DNA of 64,000 nucleotides, taken from contig CBDCOR010000013.1 of assembly GCA_965219855.1 (NCBI GenBank), positions 1-64,000 of the forward strand, read 5' to 3'. Position 1 is the first letter of the stretch. Each line of letters starts with the position of its first letter. The notes below the pieces were generated by a model. That model was not told the DNA's origin. It worked only from the letters and a program-made list of their open reading frames with translations, and searched no databases. The DNA comes from CAUZIZ01 sp965219855 (GTDB lineage Bacteria > Acidobacteriota > UBA6911 > RPQK01 > JAJDTT01). The translations under genes and the position numbers were made by a program. Shown here piece by piece: positions 8,161 through 17,366 of this stretch.

Positions 8161-9846
8161 TTAGTTGGATCCAGAATTGGTGCTGGCGGCTACTTGGGCT
8201 GGCGCGGCCGCGATCTCGAAATCATCAGACGCCACCACTGCTCGGTCGCTGATATGGTCCTTTACCGTGACCTGCATGCGGTACGTTCCAGGCTCGATCC
8301 CGAGGATTCTCAGTTGTTTCAGCAGCACTAACCGCTGCCCTGAATGGAAATACAAGGATCGAGCTGCCTGATCGACCAGCTGCAATACTGTCCTTCTGCC
8401 CTGGAAGATCTCGTAAATCACGGATATCGAGGGGGCCAATGTGGCCTGATCGATGCGTGCGTTGTAGACCTGTAGATAAATTCCCAGGGTCTCTTCCTCA
8501 GAGAAGGTATGATTCAGCCGAGGGCGAACTTTGACGTCGCCCAGGACGAACATTTCATCGTCCGCAGTGATGCTTTCTAGAGGTTGAACCAGATCAGCGA
8601 GGATCAGCGAGCTGGCCGCTAACTCTTCCGGATCATAGGCCGGGAAAACAATCCTCTGCTGAACCAAGCCGACATGGTTACTGTTCAGGTCTTTGAGAAC
8701 CAGATCCAGCTTGTAACGCTCCTTCCTGTCGAGCAGCACGACCTGCTGGTAGACCGAGCGAGACAACAAGCCGGACTGGAGTTGCTGAGGCAGGTACGAA
8801 ATGATCAGGTCCTCTTCGAATTCTTTGACGACCCGATTGGTGATGCTCGTGACGATCCCGTACATGGCGATTCTAGCGACATGGACACCGTTTTCCTCGG
8901 CGAACGTCAGGTCCTTATTTTGCAGCTCCATCGTGATCGGAACCAGCGACTGTTTTTCATTGAGTCTGAAGTAGTGTTGGCTGGTCTTGAAAGGAAGACT
9001 GTTATACGAGATGTCAAACTTGATGATCTCTTGAAGATCCTTGTACTTGATCCGGGGCGGACGTTGTACCAAGGCCCAGGTTTCATAGCGGATGAACGGA
9101 TTGTCCTGCATGCGGCGCGACATGAACGGATAGTTGTCACGGTCGTAGGGCGAAAGATATGGGTGATCTTTCCTCTCCGACATCCCCATCATTTCCGCCA
9201 GTGTGGAGGTACTCACCCCACCACTGAACATGAGAGCATCCTTTTCGGCAGGATGAATTGCCAGGTGATACTTGCCGGTGTAGGTCTGATCGACAAATTC
9301 CAGCTCGACCGAACCAATCCCGTCGATGTGGCGATACCACCAGACCTCGAAAGGATAGGTGGTGACCTGGCCCCCGCCTTCGTTGGCGGGTCGATCCATG
9401 GTGCCGCCTGAGGGGTGGGATTCGATGCTGTCGGCTGGACCGTGAATGATATAGACACGTCCGCGGTCGCTTCTCCAGCCGGGGCCGCCGCTCTTGAAGC
9501 GCTCATTGGCGTAGGCGATACGCCGATAGTGCTCTGCCTTGAAATCGTTCGCCGCCGAACCCGGATCGAGATCACGTCGATACCAGAATTGCTCTATAAA
9601 CTGCTCTTTTTCGTCGGCTGTCGTCAGCTTGTCGAATACTGCTTTTTCGTCGGGGGAGATGATGTAGACGACATCCGACTTGATCCACCGGTCAAAGTAA
9701 TCTTCCTGTTCCTCCCCTTGGATCGCTTTCCTCTGTTTGGTCTCTTTCTTGTCGCCCTCTGAAGACCCAGCCAGAGGGGATTCGAACTGAAGCAGAAGCG
9801 CGACGGAAAGAGCGGCGCTGAGGGAGAGAATTCTTGTCATCATCAT
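8161..9846 (-). CDS. GWxTD domain-containing exported protein
   Basis: 561 residues with a signal peptide (hydrophobic segment about 7-25). The GWxTD region is at about residues 60-145: the DYFDRWIKSDVVYIISPDE segment, EQFIEQFWYRRDLDPGSAANDF, and GWRSDRGRVYIIHGPAD, where the hallmark reads GWRSD. The remainder is beta-rich. This family is common in Acidobacteriota and its function is not established. The start is the first of three consecutive ATG codons at 9846. It is divergent from the CRTAC1 gene with only 65 bases between. Confidence 0.88.
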   Translation of the reverse strand: MMMTRILSLSAALSVALLLQFESPLAGSSEGDKKETKQRKAIQGEEQEDYFDRWIKSDVVYIISPDEKAVFDKLTTADEKEQFIEQFWYRRDLDPGSAANDFKAEHYRRIAYANERFKSGGPGWRSDRGRVYIIHGPADSIESHPSGGTMDRPANEGGGQVTTYPFEVWWYRHIDGIGSVELEFVDQTYTGKYHLAIHPAEKDALMFSGGVSTSTLAEMMGMSERKDHPYLSPYDRDNYPFMSRRMQDNPFIRYETWALVQRPPRIKYKDLQEIIKFDISYNSLPFKTSQHYFRLNEKQSLVPITMELQNKDLTFAEENGVHVARIAMYGIVTSITNRVVKEFEEDLIISYLPQQLQSGLLSRSVYQQVVLLDRKERYKLDLVLKDLNSNHVGLVQQRIVFPAYDPEELAASSLILADLVQPLESITADDEMFVLGDVKVRPRLNHTFSEEETLGIYLQVYNARIDQATLAPSISVIYEIFQGRRTVLQLVDQAARSLYFHSGQRLVLLKQLRILGIEPGTYRMQVTVKDHISDRAVVASDDFEIAAAPAQVAASTNSGSN

Positions 9847-9875
9847 AGGAACCCCGATTCCTATAGCAAAGGAAT

Positions 9876-9904
9876 CACAAGAGCGATAGAAGTAAATCTA
9901 TAAT
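9876..9904 (+). promoter_or_regulatory. Possible promoter for the CRTAC1 gene
   Basis: A perfect TATAAT lies at 9899-9904 in the 65-base divergent gap, seven bases before the GTG proposed as start of the next gene. The -35 region at 9876-9881 (CACAAG) is poor. If used, the transcript would begin almost at the start codon, giving a leaderless message. Confidence 0.3.
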
Positions 9905-9911
9905 AGCGCTC

Positions 9912-11648
9912 GTGTGGTGTCAAAGGGACTACCCCCCTGCGACGAGATCCAGGGGGCACTGGTACACTGCGGGAATCCTGCTTTTACAACTCCTTACGAC
10001 AAACAGCTCTCTCGGAATTGCCCAGCACGATTGGTACTTCAAAGATGTCACCCAGAGCACCGGAGTGGACCTGGTCGTCAGTTCAGGAACGCCGGAAAAG
10101 GAGTTCCTGGTCGAGACAATGACGGGCGGTGTTTGCGTGCTGGACTTCGATGGAGACGGATGGCCCGATCTGTTTTTCGCAAACGGCACCGATCGTCACT
10201 CCTGGAACAGGAAGAAGGGACCCAGTGACCGACTCTACCGAAACAACCGCGACGGAACGTTCTCTGACGTGACTGGTCCAGCCGGACTCCGGGACAGCGC
10301 CTGGGGCATGGGCTGTGTCACCGCAGACTACGATAACGACGGAGACACTGATCTCTACGTGACCAACTACGGTCCCAATTTCCTCTACCGTAACCAGGGG
10401 AGCGGAACCTTCTCCGAAGTTGGAGTGACCGGGCCCGTTGCCGACCCTGGCTGGAGCACCGGTGCAGCCTTCGGCGATTACGACAAGGATGGACATTTGG
10501 ATCTCTACCTGGCCAACTACCTCGAGTTCGACTTCGAAAAACCATCCAGGGATCCTCAGTCCGGTGATCCTCAGTATTGCGCCTATGCCGGCGTGGCCGT
10601 TGCCTGCGGTCCCAGAGGTTTACCTGGAGCGCAGGACCGGCTTTTCCGCAACAAAGGGGACGGAACATTCAAAGACGTCTCGGATCAAACCGGCGTTTCG
10701 GCTGGCAAAAAGTCCTATGGCTTTCAACCGGTTTGGACTGATGCTGATCAGGACGGAGACCTCGATGTGTTTGTCGCCAACGACAGCAATCCAAACTTCC
10801 TGTGGCGCAACAACGGGGACGGTACTTTTACCGAGATCTCACTCCTAATGGGCTTGGCTTACAATCAGGACGGGAGGGAACAGGCCAACATGGGTGTGGA
10901 TGTGGGGGACTACGATGGGGATGGCCTGTTCGACCTCTACTCGACCAACTTCTCGAACGACTACCATGTGCTCTACCGGAACAGGAGAACCTACTTTGCC
11001 GACGCGACCTTCTCAGCGCGGGTTGCCCAGGTCACATTTCGCTATTTGGGCTTCGGGGCCCTTCTGGCCGATTTCAACAACGACTGTCGACCCGATATCT
11101 TCGTCGCAAACGGTCACATCTATCCTGAGGTCGATCGTTTCAAGCTGGGCACTGACTATAGGCAGCCCAATCAGTTGTTCGCGAACCGGGGGGACGGTAC
11201 ATTTGTTGACGTCGGGGAGTCGCTAGGCGAGGGGCTTGCGATCGTCAAGTCGTCTCGTGGTGCAGTCTGCCTGGACTGGGATCGCGATGGCGACCTGGAT
11301 ATCGTGGTCGTCAACCTGGACGATAGTGTCGACTTGCTGCGCAACGACGCTCCGAGCAGATCCAATTTTCTCCAGATCTATCTGAGAGGCCACACCTCGA
11401 ATCGAGACGGCATCGGAGCAAGAGTCACCGTCACATTGGGAGAAAAAACCCACTCTCAGGAGCTACACTCAGGATCGAGTTATCTGTCCGACAGTCAGCG
11501 AATGTTTCACTTCGGGCTGGGAGATCAATCCATCGTGGACCGCCTGGAGGTTATCTGGCCCTCGGGCCAGCGTCAGGAATTCAAAAACGTAGAGGCGAAC
11601 CGGCGTGTTCTTCTCGAAGAGGGAAAGGATCTTAGAGCGATTCGATAA
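9912..11648 (+). CDS. CRTAC1-type FG-GAP/VCBS repeat protein with C-terminal ASPIC/UnbV domain
   Basis: 578 residues, exported (hydrophobic segment about 20-38). Repeated calcium-binding FG-GAP blades are visible: DFDGDGWPDLFFANG, DYDNDGDTDLYVTNYG, DYDKDGHLDLYLANY, DADQDGDLDVFVAND, DYDGDGLFDLYSTNF, DFNNDCRPDIFVANG and DWDRDGDLDIVVVN, each followed by a LYRN or LFRN motif. The last 75 residues (NRDGIGARVTV, ending RLEVIWPSGQ) form the ASPIC/UnbV domain. These are extracellular seven-bladed propellers, frequent in Acidobacteriota and often beside TPR proteins or TonB receptors. GTG at 9912 is the only start that keeps the signal peptide; no Shine-Dalgarno is visible. Confidence 0.9.
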   Translation: MWCQRDYPPATRSRGHWYTAGILLLQLLTTNSSLGIAQHDWYFKDVTQSTGVDLVVSSGTPEKEFLVETMTGGVCVLDFDGDGWPDLFFANGTDRHSWNRKKGPSDRLYRNNRDGTFSDVTGPAGLRDSAWGMGCVTADYDNDGDTDLYVTNYGPNFLYRNQGSGTFSEVGVTGPVADPGWSTGAAFGDYDKDGHLDLYLANYLEFDFEKPSRDPQSGDPQYCAYAGVAVACGPRGLPGAQDRLFRNKGDGTFKDVSDQTGVSAGKKSYGFQPVWTDADQDGDLDVFVANDSNPNFLWRNNGDGTFTEISLLMGLAYNQDGREQANMGVDVGDYDGDGLFDLYSTNFSNDYHVLYRNRRTYFADATFSARVAQVTFRYLGFGALLADFNNDCRPDIFVANGHIYPEVDRFKLGTDYRQPNQLFANRGDGTFVDVGESLGEGLAIVKSSRGAVCLDWDRDGDLDIVVVNLDDSVDLLRNDAPSRSNFLQIYLRGHTSNRDGIGARVTVTLGEKTHSQELHSGSSYLSDSQRMFHFGLGDQSIVDRLEVIWPSGQRQEFKNVEANRRVLLEEGKDLRAIR

Positions 11649-11697
11649 CAGAGGCTCGCGGTCTCGTGCGTCGGCTTTTTTCGATAGGGGTCCATCT

Positions 11698-11758
11698 ACG
11701 CCGACGGCGTTATTGCGGGTAGCCCAGGGTTGGCGATGCGAAGCGAGCTACCCTGGGT
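11698..11758 (+). repeat. REP-like palindromic repeat, copy 1
   Basis: A small hairpin ACGCC-GAC-GGCGT (11698-11710) is followed by a 47-bp module at 11712-11758 starting ATTGCGGGTAGC and ending GCTACCCTGGGT, itself an imperfect palindrome (GGGTAGC/GCTACCC). The 47-bp module recurs inverted at 13493-13539 with one mismatch. The two copies bracket the IS481 element. Confidence 0.85.
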
Positions 11759-11890
11759 CAAGATCGGTCAACAAAATGCCTTACCCCAACGGGCTTACTG
11801 CCAACCGGTATGTTCCGGGCACATAGGTAACAGTTTCTCCCAGGCACATAGGTTACAAGAGGAGTCATGCCATGGAAAGAGACGTGTGTA

Positions 11891-13081
11891 ATGAACGAAC
11901 GAGTGAAACTGCTGACCGAGTATCTGGAGGGGGAGTATGGGATTACAGAGTTATCGCAGGCCTATGAGGTGAGTCGGAAGACGATGTACAAGTGGATTGC
12001 TCGATACGAAAAAGAAGGCTGGGCGGGGCTGGAGGATCGGTCCCGTGCGCCCCACAGCCACCCCAACGCGGTAGAAGAGAAGATCGAGAGGAAGCTTTTA
12101 GAGTTGAAGGCCCGTTGGCCGTTGTGGGGAGCGCCGAAGTTGTGGGTCAAACTGAGAGAGGCGGTGGGAGCGGATCGGTGTCCGGCGGAGAGCACGGTGA
12201 GCGAGATCCTCAGACGGCACGGTTTGAGTGGGCTGGTCAAACGACGACGGCGAGCGGTGCCGACGGAGCAGCCCTTTGAGGAGTGCCGGGAGGCCAATGC
12301 CGTGTGGTGTACGGATTTCAAGGGCTGGTTTCGGACCACCAACGGCCGCAAATGCACGCCCTTGACGATCAGTGATGCGCACAGCCGCTGCTTGTTGTGC
12401 TGCCAGGGGCTGGGGGGAGCGACCGGATTTATCACGGTCAAGCCGCTGTTTATTAAGACGTTCCGGGAGTGTGGGCTGCCCGATGCGATGCGCACGGACA
12501 ATGGACCGCCGTTAGCGTCGAGGGCCCTGGGAGGGCTCAGTGACCTGGCGGTGTGGTGGGTGCGTTTGGGGATTGAATTGCAACGCATCGAACCGGGTTG
12601 CCCGCAACAGAATGGAAGACATGAGCGGATGCATCGGACGCTGAAGGAAGCGACGGCCCAGCCGCCGCGAGCGAATCTCGGAGCCCAGCAGAAGGCGTTT
12701 GAAGCCTTTCGCCGGGAATACAACGAGGAGCGTCCCCATGAATCCTTGGGCCAGAGGCCCCCGGCGCTCTTCTACCAGCCGGCGGCTCGGGAGTATCCTT
12801 GCCGGTTGCCCGAGCAAAGAGGTTATCCCGATGAGTGGGAGAAGCGGAGGGTGCGCAAAGCCGGTCAAATGAAGTGGAAGGGCGAAGACATCCTAGTGAG
12901 CTCGACCTTGCGGGGGCAGGAGATTGGATTAAAGCCCGTGGGAGAAGCCCAGTGGGCCGTCTACTTCGAGACCCTGGAACTCGGCCTCTTCGATGAACGG
13001 CTGGGAAGGGTGCTGCCGGCCAAACGATTGCGACGAAAACCGCCAACCCAAGATCAGGAGCCACCCCAGAGTGGCCAATGA
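11891..13081 (+). CDS. IS481 family transposase
   Basis: 396 residues from ATG 11891 (MNERVKLL, the usual family N-terminus); an alternative ATG at 11867 would add eight residues but sits only two bases from AGAGGAG. An N-terminal helix-turn-helix (ITELSQAYEVSRKTMYKWIARY) is followed by the rve/DDE integrase core: D in VWCTDFKGWF, D in MRTDNGPPL and E in NGRHERMHRTLKE. The C-terminal HESLGQRPPALFYQPS-like segment is also typical. Intact. Confidence 0.93.
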   Translation: MNERVKLLTEYLEGEYGITELSQAYEVSRKTMYKWIARYEKEGWAGLEDRSRAPHSHPNAVEEKIERKLLELKARWPLWGAPKLWVKLREAVGADRCPAESTVSEILRRHGLSGLVKRRRRAVPTEQPFEECREANAVWCTDFKGWFRTTNGRKCTPLTISDAHSRCLLCCQGLGGATGFITVKPLFIKTFRECGLPDAMRTDNGPPLASRALGGLSDLAVWWVRLGIELQRIEPGCPQQNGRHERMHRTLKEATAQPPRANLGAQQKAFEAFRREYNEERPHESLGQRPPALFYQPAAREYPCRLPEQRGYPDEWEKRRVRKAGQMKWKGEDILVSSTLRGQEIGLKPVGEAQWAVYFETLELGLFDERLGRVLPAKRLRRKPPTQDQEPPQSGQ

Positions 13082-13386
13082 CCCGGAAAGCCGTGGAAAC
13101 TGCCGCACTATGGAAACCGTGGAAAAACGGCGACATGGAGAAGACGACTCCAGGCGTGGAGTTTTTCCACCGTTCCCACAGCGCTTGGAAAACTCCTCCG
13201 GACGGAGTTTCCCACAGTTCCCACTGCTTCTGCGGCTGGATCTATAAACGGACTGCCTCTGCCGCTTTGCGGCGAGGCTTCACGAGCGATTAAAATGAAT
13301 CGAACCCAAGGAGATCCTGGTTGAATCACTGGCTGGTTTCGAGCCGGCCCCCGGCACAACAAAATGAAGTCCCCAGACTCCAAAAG

Positions 13387-13422
13387 TGTAACCTATGTGC
13401 CCGGGAGAAATTGTTACCTATG
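13387..13422 (-). repeat. Right terminal inverted repeat of the IS481 element
   Basis: Reverse complement of 11822-11857 with two mismatches. Each arm contains two CATAGGTWAC words about 25 bases apart, possibly two transposase contact sites. Confidence 0.85.
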
Positions 13423-13458
13423 AATCGGGAGCTACAAACCGGCAACGTGTTGGCAATA

Positions 13459-13553
13459 ACGCTTTCAGCGTAGAAAAGACAGGACGACTGAAACCCAGGG
13501 TAGCTCGCTTCGCATCGCCAACCCTGCGCTACCCGCAATAACACCTTCGGTGT
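13459..13553 (-). repeat. REP-like palindromic repeat, copy 2 with an extra hairpin
   Basis: The 47-bp module at 13493-13539 is the inverted copy of 11712-11758. It is followed by ACACCTTCGGTGT (13541-13553), and another such hairpin ACGCTTTCAGCGT lies at 13459-13471 next to a GCAATAA word. Together with copy 1, three hairpins read ACGCC/GGCGT, ACACC/GGTGT and ACGCT/AGCGT: bases change in pairs so the stem is kept. Confidence 0.8.
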
Positions 13554-13558
13554 AGGTA

Positions 13559-14947
13559 ATGGGCCCTGAAATGAGTAGAAGTTACTTTCTGAACGATCCA
13601 GCCCGGCGGGTGGCGGTACCGGGCTGGAAGACGCAATCCCGCGGGGATTGGGTAGTACGATTCGGCACGTCGCTTCTAGCTTTCCTCCTCTCGCTCCAGA
13701 TTTACGCAATCCCGCAGGACTCGACGAAAGCCATACTCGGTCATCTGGAGACAGCGAAACGGGCTTTCATGGAGGGTAGACTCTCGGTCGCCGTGTCGGA
13801 ATACGAACGGGCCGTTCAATTAAAACCTGACTCCAAGGAGCTTAAATATCTTCATGCCTGGAGTCTGGTGACATGGGGGAAGTCGTTAGAGGCCCAGTCT
13901 CATCCGGAATCTGCTAGGCAGGCATGGAATCAAGCTTTGTCCAGATACCCTGGCTTTGTGCCGGCACGGGAGGCGCTGGCGGAGCAGGCCCTGAGGCAGA
14001 AAGACTTCATGACCGCCGAACAGCACCTGGCTTCTGCCGAGATGCTGGAGGCCGGGAACCCCCGCGTGATGATCTTACGCTCCCAATTAGAATCAGCACG
14101 GGGGCAGCTGGAAGAATCCTTCGAGCAGCTCACTCGCGTTCCGATCGAGCAGTTGGACGGTTCGACCGGCCTGCAGCTTCTGCGACAACTTCTTCGCCTC
14201 GATTTGGATAAACAGGCCTCGGCTTTGGTAAGGAAGCTGATTTTGAAGCCAGAGGAAAAGATGGAGGGCGTCAATCTCTTCATCAAGTTCGGCAAGTACG
14301 ATGAAGCTGGGAAACTCCTCTCGTCTTTACCAGTCTCGACCTCAACTCGGCTTCTCCTGGGCCTTCTGCATACTCGTCAGTTACGCTTCGGCGAGGCTGA
14401 GAAGGCCTTCAAAGAGGTAATCGCAGGAGACCAGAGCAACTGGTCAGCCTACTATTACCTGGGGCAAGCCTACACCCAGGCGGGGAAAGCGGAGCAGGCG
14501 GTACGGGTACTCGAGAAAGCCCACCAACTGCAAACTGACGATGTGAACGTCCTGGCGGCCTTGGGGAAAGCTGCCAGACGGGCGGGGCGACATCAGCGGG
14601 CCCTCGGATGCCTACGCCAGGGACTCGAGATTGACGGGACTGCCTTTGAGCTTCTCCTTGAGTTAGGGCAGAGTTTCAAAGCGATCAATCAGTTCGAGGA
14701 AGCTGAGAAACACTTTTTAGAGGCCCTGGGCCGGCAGCCGAACCACAGTCAGGCGAACTATCTTCTCGGCCAACTCTACCAGCAGAACGGCCAGGCCGAA
14801 AAAGCCGCTGAACACCTTCGCCAATTCCAGCTGCTCAAGACCTATTCGGAAAAAGAACAGACACGGCTAAGGGCCGCAAAACGTGCCCTGAAAAGTCGAG
14901 ATCCTATCGTCGCGGACAACCCCAAGTCACCCTCTCAAAGTCGATAG
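13559..14947 (+). CDS. Tetratricopeptide-repeat protein with N-terminal signal anchor
   Basis: 462 residues. A hydrophobic segment at about 36-50 (TSLLAFLLSLQIYA) acts as signal peptide or anchor. The rest is built of TPR units, for example AKRAFMEGRLSVAVSEYERAVQLKP, WSAYYYLGQAYTQAGKAEQAVRVLEKA, VLAALGKAARRAGRHQRALGCLRQGL, AFELLLELGQSFKAINQFEEAEKHF and ANYLLGQLYQQNGQAEKAAEHLRQF. Such proteins are often encoded with CRTAC1 proteins; here the IS481 element separates the two. The 3' end overlaps the convergent sialidase-like gene by 13 bases. The start at 13559 could be ATG 13571 instead. Confidence 0.85.
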   Translation: MGPEMSRSYFLNDPARRVAVPGWKTQSRGDWVVRFGTSLLAFLLSLQIYAIPQDSTKAILGHLETAKRAFMEGRLSVAVSEYERAVQLKPDSKELKYLHAWSLVTWGKSLEAQSHPESARQAWNQALSRYPGFVPAREALAEQALRQKDFMTAEQHLASAEMLEAGNPRVMILRSQLESARGQLEESFEQLTRVPIEQLDGSTGLQLLRQLLRLDLDKQASALVRKLILKPEEKMEGVNLFIKFGKYDEAGKLLSSLPVSTSTRLLLGLLHTRQLRFGEAEKAFKEVIAGDQSNWSAYYYLGQAYTQAGKAEQAVRVLEKAHQLQTDDVNVLAALGKAARRAGRHQRALGCLRQGLEIDGTAFELLLELGQSFKAINQFEEAEKHFLEALGRQPNHSQANYLLGQLYQQNGQAEKAAEHLRQFQLLKTYSEKEQTRLRAAKRALKSRDPIVADNPKSPSQSR

Positions 14948-16215
14948 AGAGCCCCCTCTACATACTGCTTCCACCCGGCTTCCGGACCTGGATATCCCAG
15001 CGCTTTGCCTTCGTGCCAAATATGGTAGGAGGTCAGAATCGCCCCGTCCTCTAGCTGCTCGCTGCTCGGATAACCGATATGCATGAACCTTGAACTCAGG
15101 TCAGGGTCGGCGCGGACGACGAAGATGTTTTCCGGTTTCCAGGTGATCCCATCCTCGGAGATGCATCCCCGCACGCCGGGATTGGGATACATCCGGTAGC
15201 TGTAGGTGCACACGACTCGGCCATCCTTGAGGGTGATCAGATCGGCAGGATAGCCCCACATCTCGGTTCTCTTGGCCTGGCTGAAAGTGGCGCCTCCATC
15301 CTCGGAAACGGCCTGATAAAGATATCCGCCAGGCGGGTCCCTTCGGGGACGGTTGTGGCTTCTCATCATGGCGAGGAGCCGACCGTCCGCGAGCCGAGTG
15401 ATTCCGGGTTCTTCCAGGGTGCGGATCCCGGCAGGGTCCATGCCCATGAGCCCCCAATAGTGCCAGCTATCTCCCCCGTCGATTGAGCGAAGCAGGAAGG
15501 ACTTCAGTGTCTCTCTGGTAGCCGTCGAGTCATAACGGTCTTGTCTCAGTCCGCAGAGCGGAAGAAGCAGGGTTCCGTCGGGCATTTCCAAAATCGAATC
15601 TCTAACGTAGGCGATCCGAAACGGCGCGATATTCACCTTGATCTTTTTTCCCCAGGTGTGGCCACCGTCTCTGGACTTCTTGACGTAGAGACCTTCAATC
15701 TCGCTCTCTCCTGCGAGACTCAAACCGTGCCCGAGCTCTTCCCGAAGTTCCATCCCGCTTCCCCTGCCTTGAGTATGTCTTCCCTCGAAAAGGAACTGCC
15801 ACTGCATGGTGCAGGCGATGAGGGTCCCGTCCGAAAGCTGGGTGAGACCAGCCAGGTTATGGCCATGGTCTTCGCTTCGAGCAAAAACGGTGACGGGGCT
15901 GTCGTGGTCCCATGTCTTGCCGTCGTCCCTGGATCGAACCAGAAGAATATTGCCCGTATCGTGACCCATGATGGTTTGTTGAAAGGTAGCCACGACATCT
16001 CGGTTGGGCAGAATTGCGAGGCTGGGCTCACAACACGAATACTGTGGATCGGCGAAAATGGTGACGTGTTCTAGATCAACTTTCTTGACGGGCTCTCTGA
16101 GGCCGGGAGGGATGGGACGCCTCAGCTGAGCCGGGGTCGCACCGGCGAAACCCAAACCCGCTACTGCTGTTACGCCGAAAGCCGATTCGACGAAACTGCG
16201 TCTTGATTGCGTCAT
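14935..16215 (-). CDS. Tat-exported sialidase-fold (BNR/Asp-box) protein
   Basis: 426 residues. The N-terminus MTQSRRSFVESAFG is a twin-arginine signal. The body is a six-bladed sialidase propeller with Asp-boxes SRDDGKTW, SRDGGHTW, SIDGGDSW, SEDGGATF and SEDGITW. Members of this superfamily release terminal sialic acids or act on other glycans; the N-terminal catalytic arginine motif is not obvious, so substrate is open. Convergent with the TPR gene, overlapping by 13 bases. Confidence 0.85.
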   Translation of the reverse strand: MTQSRRSFVESAFGVTAVAGLGFAGATPAQLRRPIPPGLREPVKKVDLEHVTIFADPQYSCCEPSLAILPNRDVVATFQQTIMGHDTGNILLVRSRDDGKTWDHDSPVTVFARSEDHGHNLAGLTQLSDGTLIACTMQWQFLFEGRHTQGRGSGMELREELGHGLSLAGESEIEGLYVKKSRDGGHTWGKKIKVNIAPFRIAYVRDSILEMPDGTLLLPLCGLRQDRYDSTATRETLKSFLLRSIDGGDSWHYWGLMGMDPAGIRTLEEPGITRLADGRLLAMMRSHNRPRRDPPGGYLYQAVSEDGGATFSQAKRTEMWGYPADLITLKDGRVVCTYSYRMYPNPGVRGCISEDGITWKPENIFVVRADPDLSSRFMHIGYPSSEQLEDGAILTSYHIWHEGKALGYPGPEAGWKQYVEGALYRL

Positions 16216-16316
16216 AAGCTAGCCTCCTTGAAGCCCTCGAACACTATCAGTGTGCAAACCATTTCGGTCGTTGTGGTAGACCCCCACAGCGAGTTCCATG
16301 CATACTAACATGAGGA

Positions 16317-17336
16317 ATGTCGTCTGAAATGCCGTGTCCGAGAATCGCGCCTCATTCATGGAGGCCAAGTCCGCTGTTTACGAGAGAACAACTGAGCAGA
16401 TTACTCGCCTTCAGCGTTGCTTCACTCTGCCTGCTCCAACCAGGATCATTTGCTGGGGGGGAGGACACCGTCCGACTGACGATTGGAACCTACAACGTAG
16501 AATACTTCTGCGATCGACACGATGATCCCTACACGGACGATGAAAAATTGGGGCCGAAGTCGGAAGAAGCGATGGCTGCTGTCGCGAAGACGATCCGCTC
16601 GATCGACGTCGACTTTCTTGCCTTACAGGAAATCGAGAATCAAGGCGTGCTGGTGGACTTCAACCACCAGTTCCTCGGTAATCTGGATTACCGCCATCAG
16701 TGGGTCAATCAGCGCTCCGGCAAGAAGACTGCCATCAATCTCGCCTTCCTTTCCCGGGTGCCGGTTCGTGACGTCACGGTTTACGCTTTCGATAGGTTCA
16801 CGCTCCCCGGGGCACAGCGTGACTGGACCTTCGCGCGCGATCTGGTGCGCGTGTTTCTGGAGCCCAGCCCTGGTGTCACTGTGACCGTATTCATATTACA
16901 CCTCAAGGCTCAATCGAGGGCCGAATCGGGATCCCCAGATCCTCTATCAGTACAGTGGCGTCTTGCTGAGGCCCGGCAGGTTCGTGCCAAGGTCGCCGCC
17001 CTCTTGAAGAGCGATCCGGCAGCATACGTGGCAGTCATCGGAGACGTAAACGATGTACGCGAAAGTCCAACCTATGGGGTTCTGACCCGGCTTGAGGATG
17101 GAGCTGAACTGATCGATGTTCACGCGACTCTGCCTCGAGCGGACCGCAAGACCATGCTCAGGCAAACCGGTGATCAGCTCGTCGATCCGAAACATCCGGT
17201 CGACTACATCTTTGCTTCACCCGGGCTTGCGAAGACCTTGGTATCCAAGTCGGTAAACACCCCGGTGCCCCTCGACCCCAGGGCATCCGATCACATTCCC
17301 TTGATCGCTGCCTTTGATCTCGCCTCCCGAAAATGA
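16317..17336 (+). CDS. Exported endonuclease/exonuclease/phosphatase (EEP) family protein
   Basis: 339 residues with a signal peptide (hydrophobic about 28-45). EEP-fold motifs: LTIGTYNVEYFCD (metal-binding N), LALQEIEN (catalytic E), HLKAQ, VAVIGDVNDV (D-x-N) and the terminal ASDHIPLIAAFDL (DH). The fold covers DNase I-like nucleases, sphingomyelinases and inositol phosphatases. With an exported product, phosphodiester scavenging outside the cytoplasm is plausible, but the substrate is not determinable. Confidence 0.87.
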   Translation: MSSEMPCPRIAPHSWRPSPLFTREQLSRLLAFSVASLCLLQPGSFAGGEDTVRLTIGTYNVEYFCDRHDDPYTDDEKLGPKSEEAMAAVAKTIRSIDVDFLALQEIENQGVLVDFNHQFLGNLDYRHQWVNQRSGKKTAINLAFLSRVPVRDVTVYAFDRFTLPGAQRDWTFARDLVRVFLEPSPGVTVTVFILHLKAQSRAESGSPDPLSVQWRLAEARQVRAKVAALLKSDPAAYVAVIGDVNDVRESPTYGVLTRLEDGAELIDVHATLPRADRKTMLRQTGDQLVDPKHPVDYIFASPGLAKTLVSKSVNTPVPLDPRASDHIPLIAAFDLASRK

Positions 17337-17366
17337 AACAATCCTTTTAATGTTTGATGTCGAATC

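Larger units (their letters stand above)
11822..13422 (+). mobile_element. IS481-family insertion sequence
   Basis: Bounded by 36-bp inverted repeats, 11822-11857 and 13387-13422, matching at 34 of 36 positions. Each arm holds two copies of CATAGGTWAC. The single transposase gene is intact. A non-coding tail of about 300 bases (13082-13386) follows the gene inside the element; it holds several GTGGAAA-like repeats and a hairpin GGAAAACTCC/GGAGTTTCC but no coding frame. The exact outer base and target duplication are uncertain. Confidence 0.85.
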
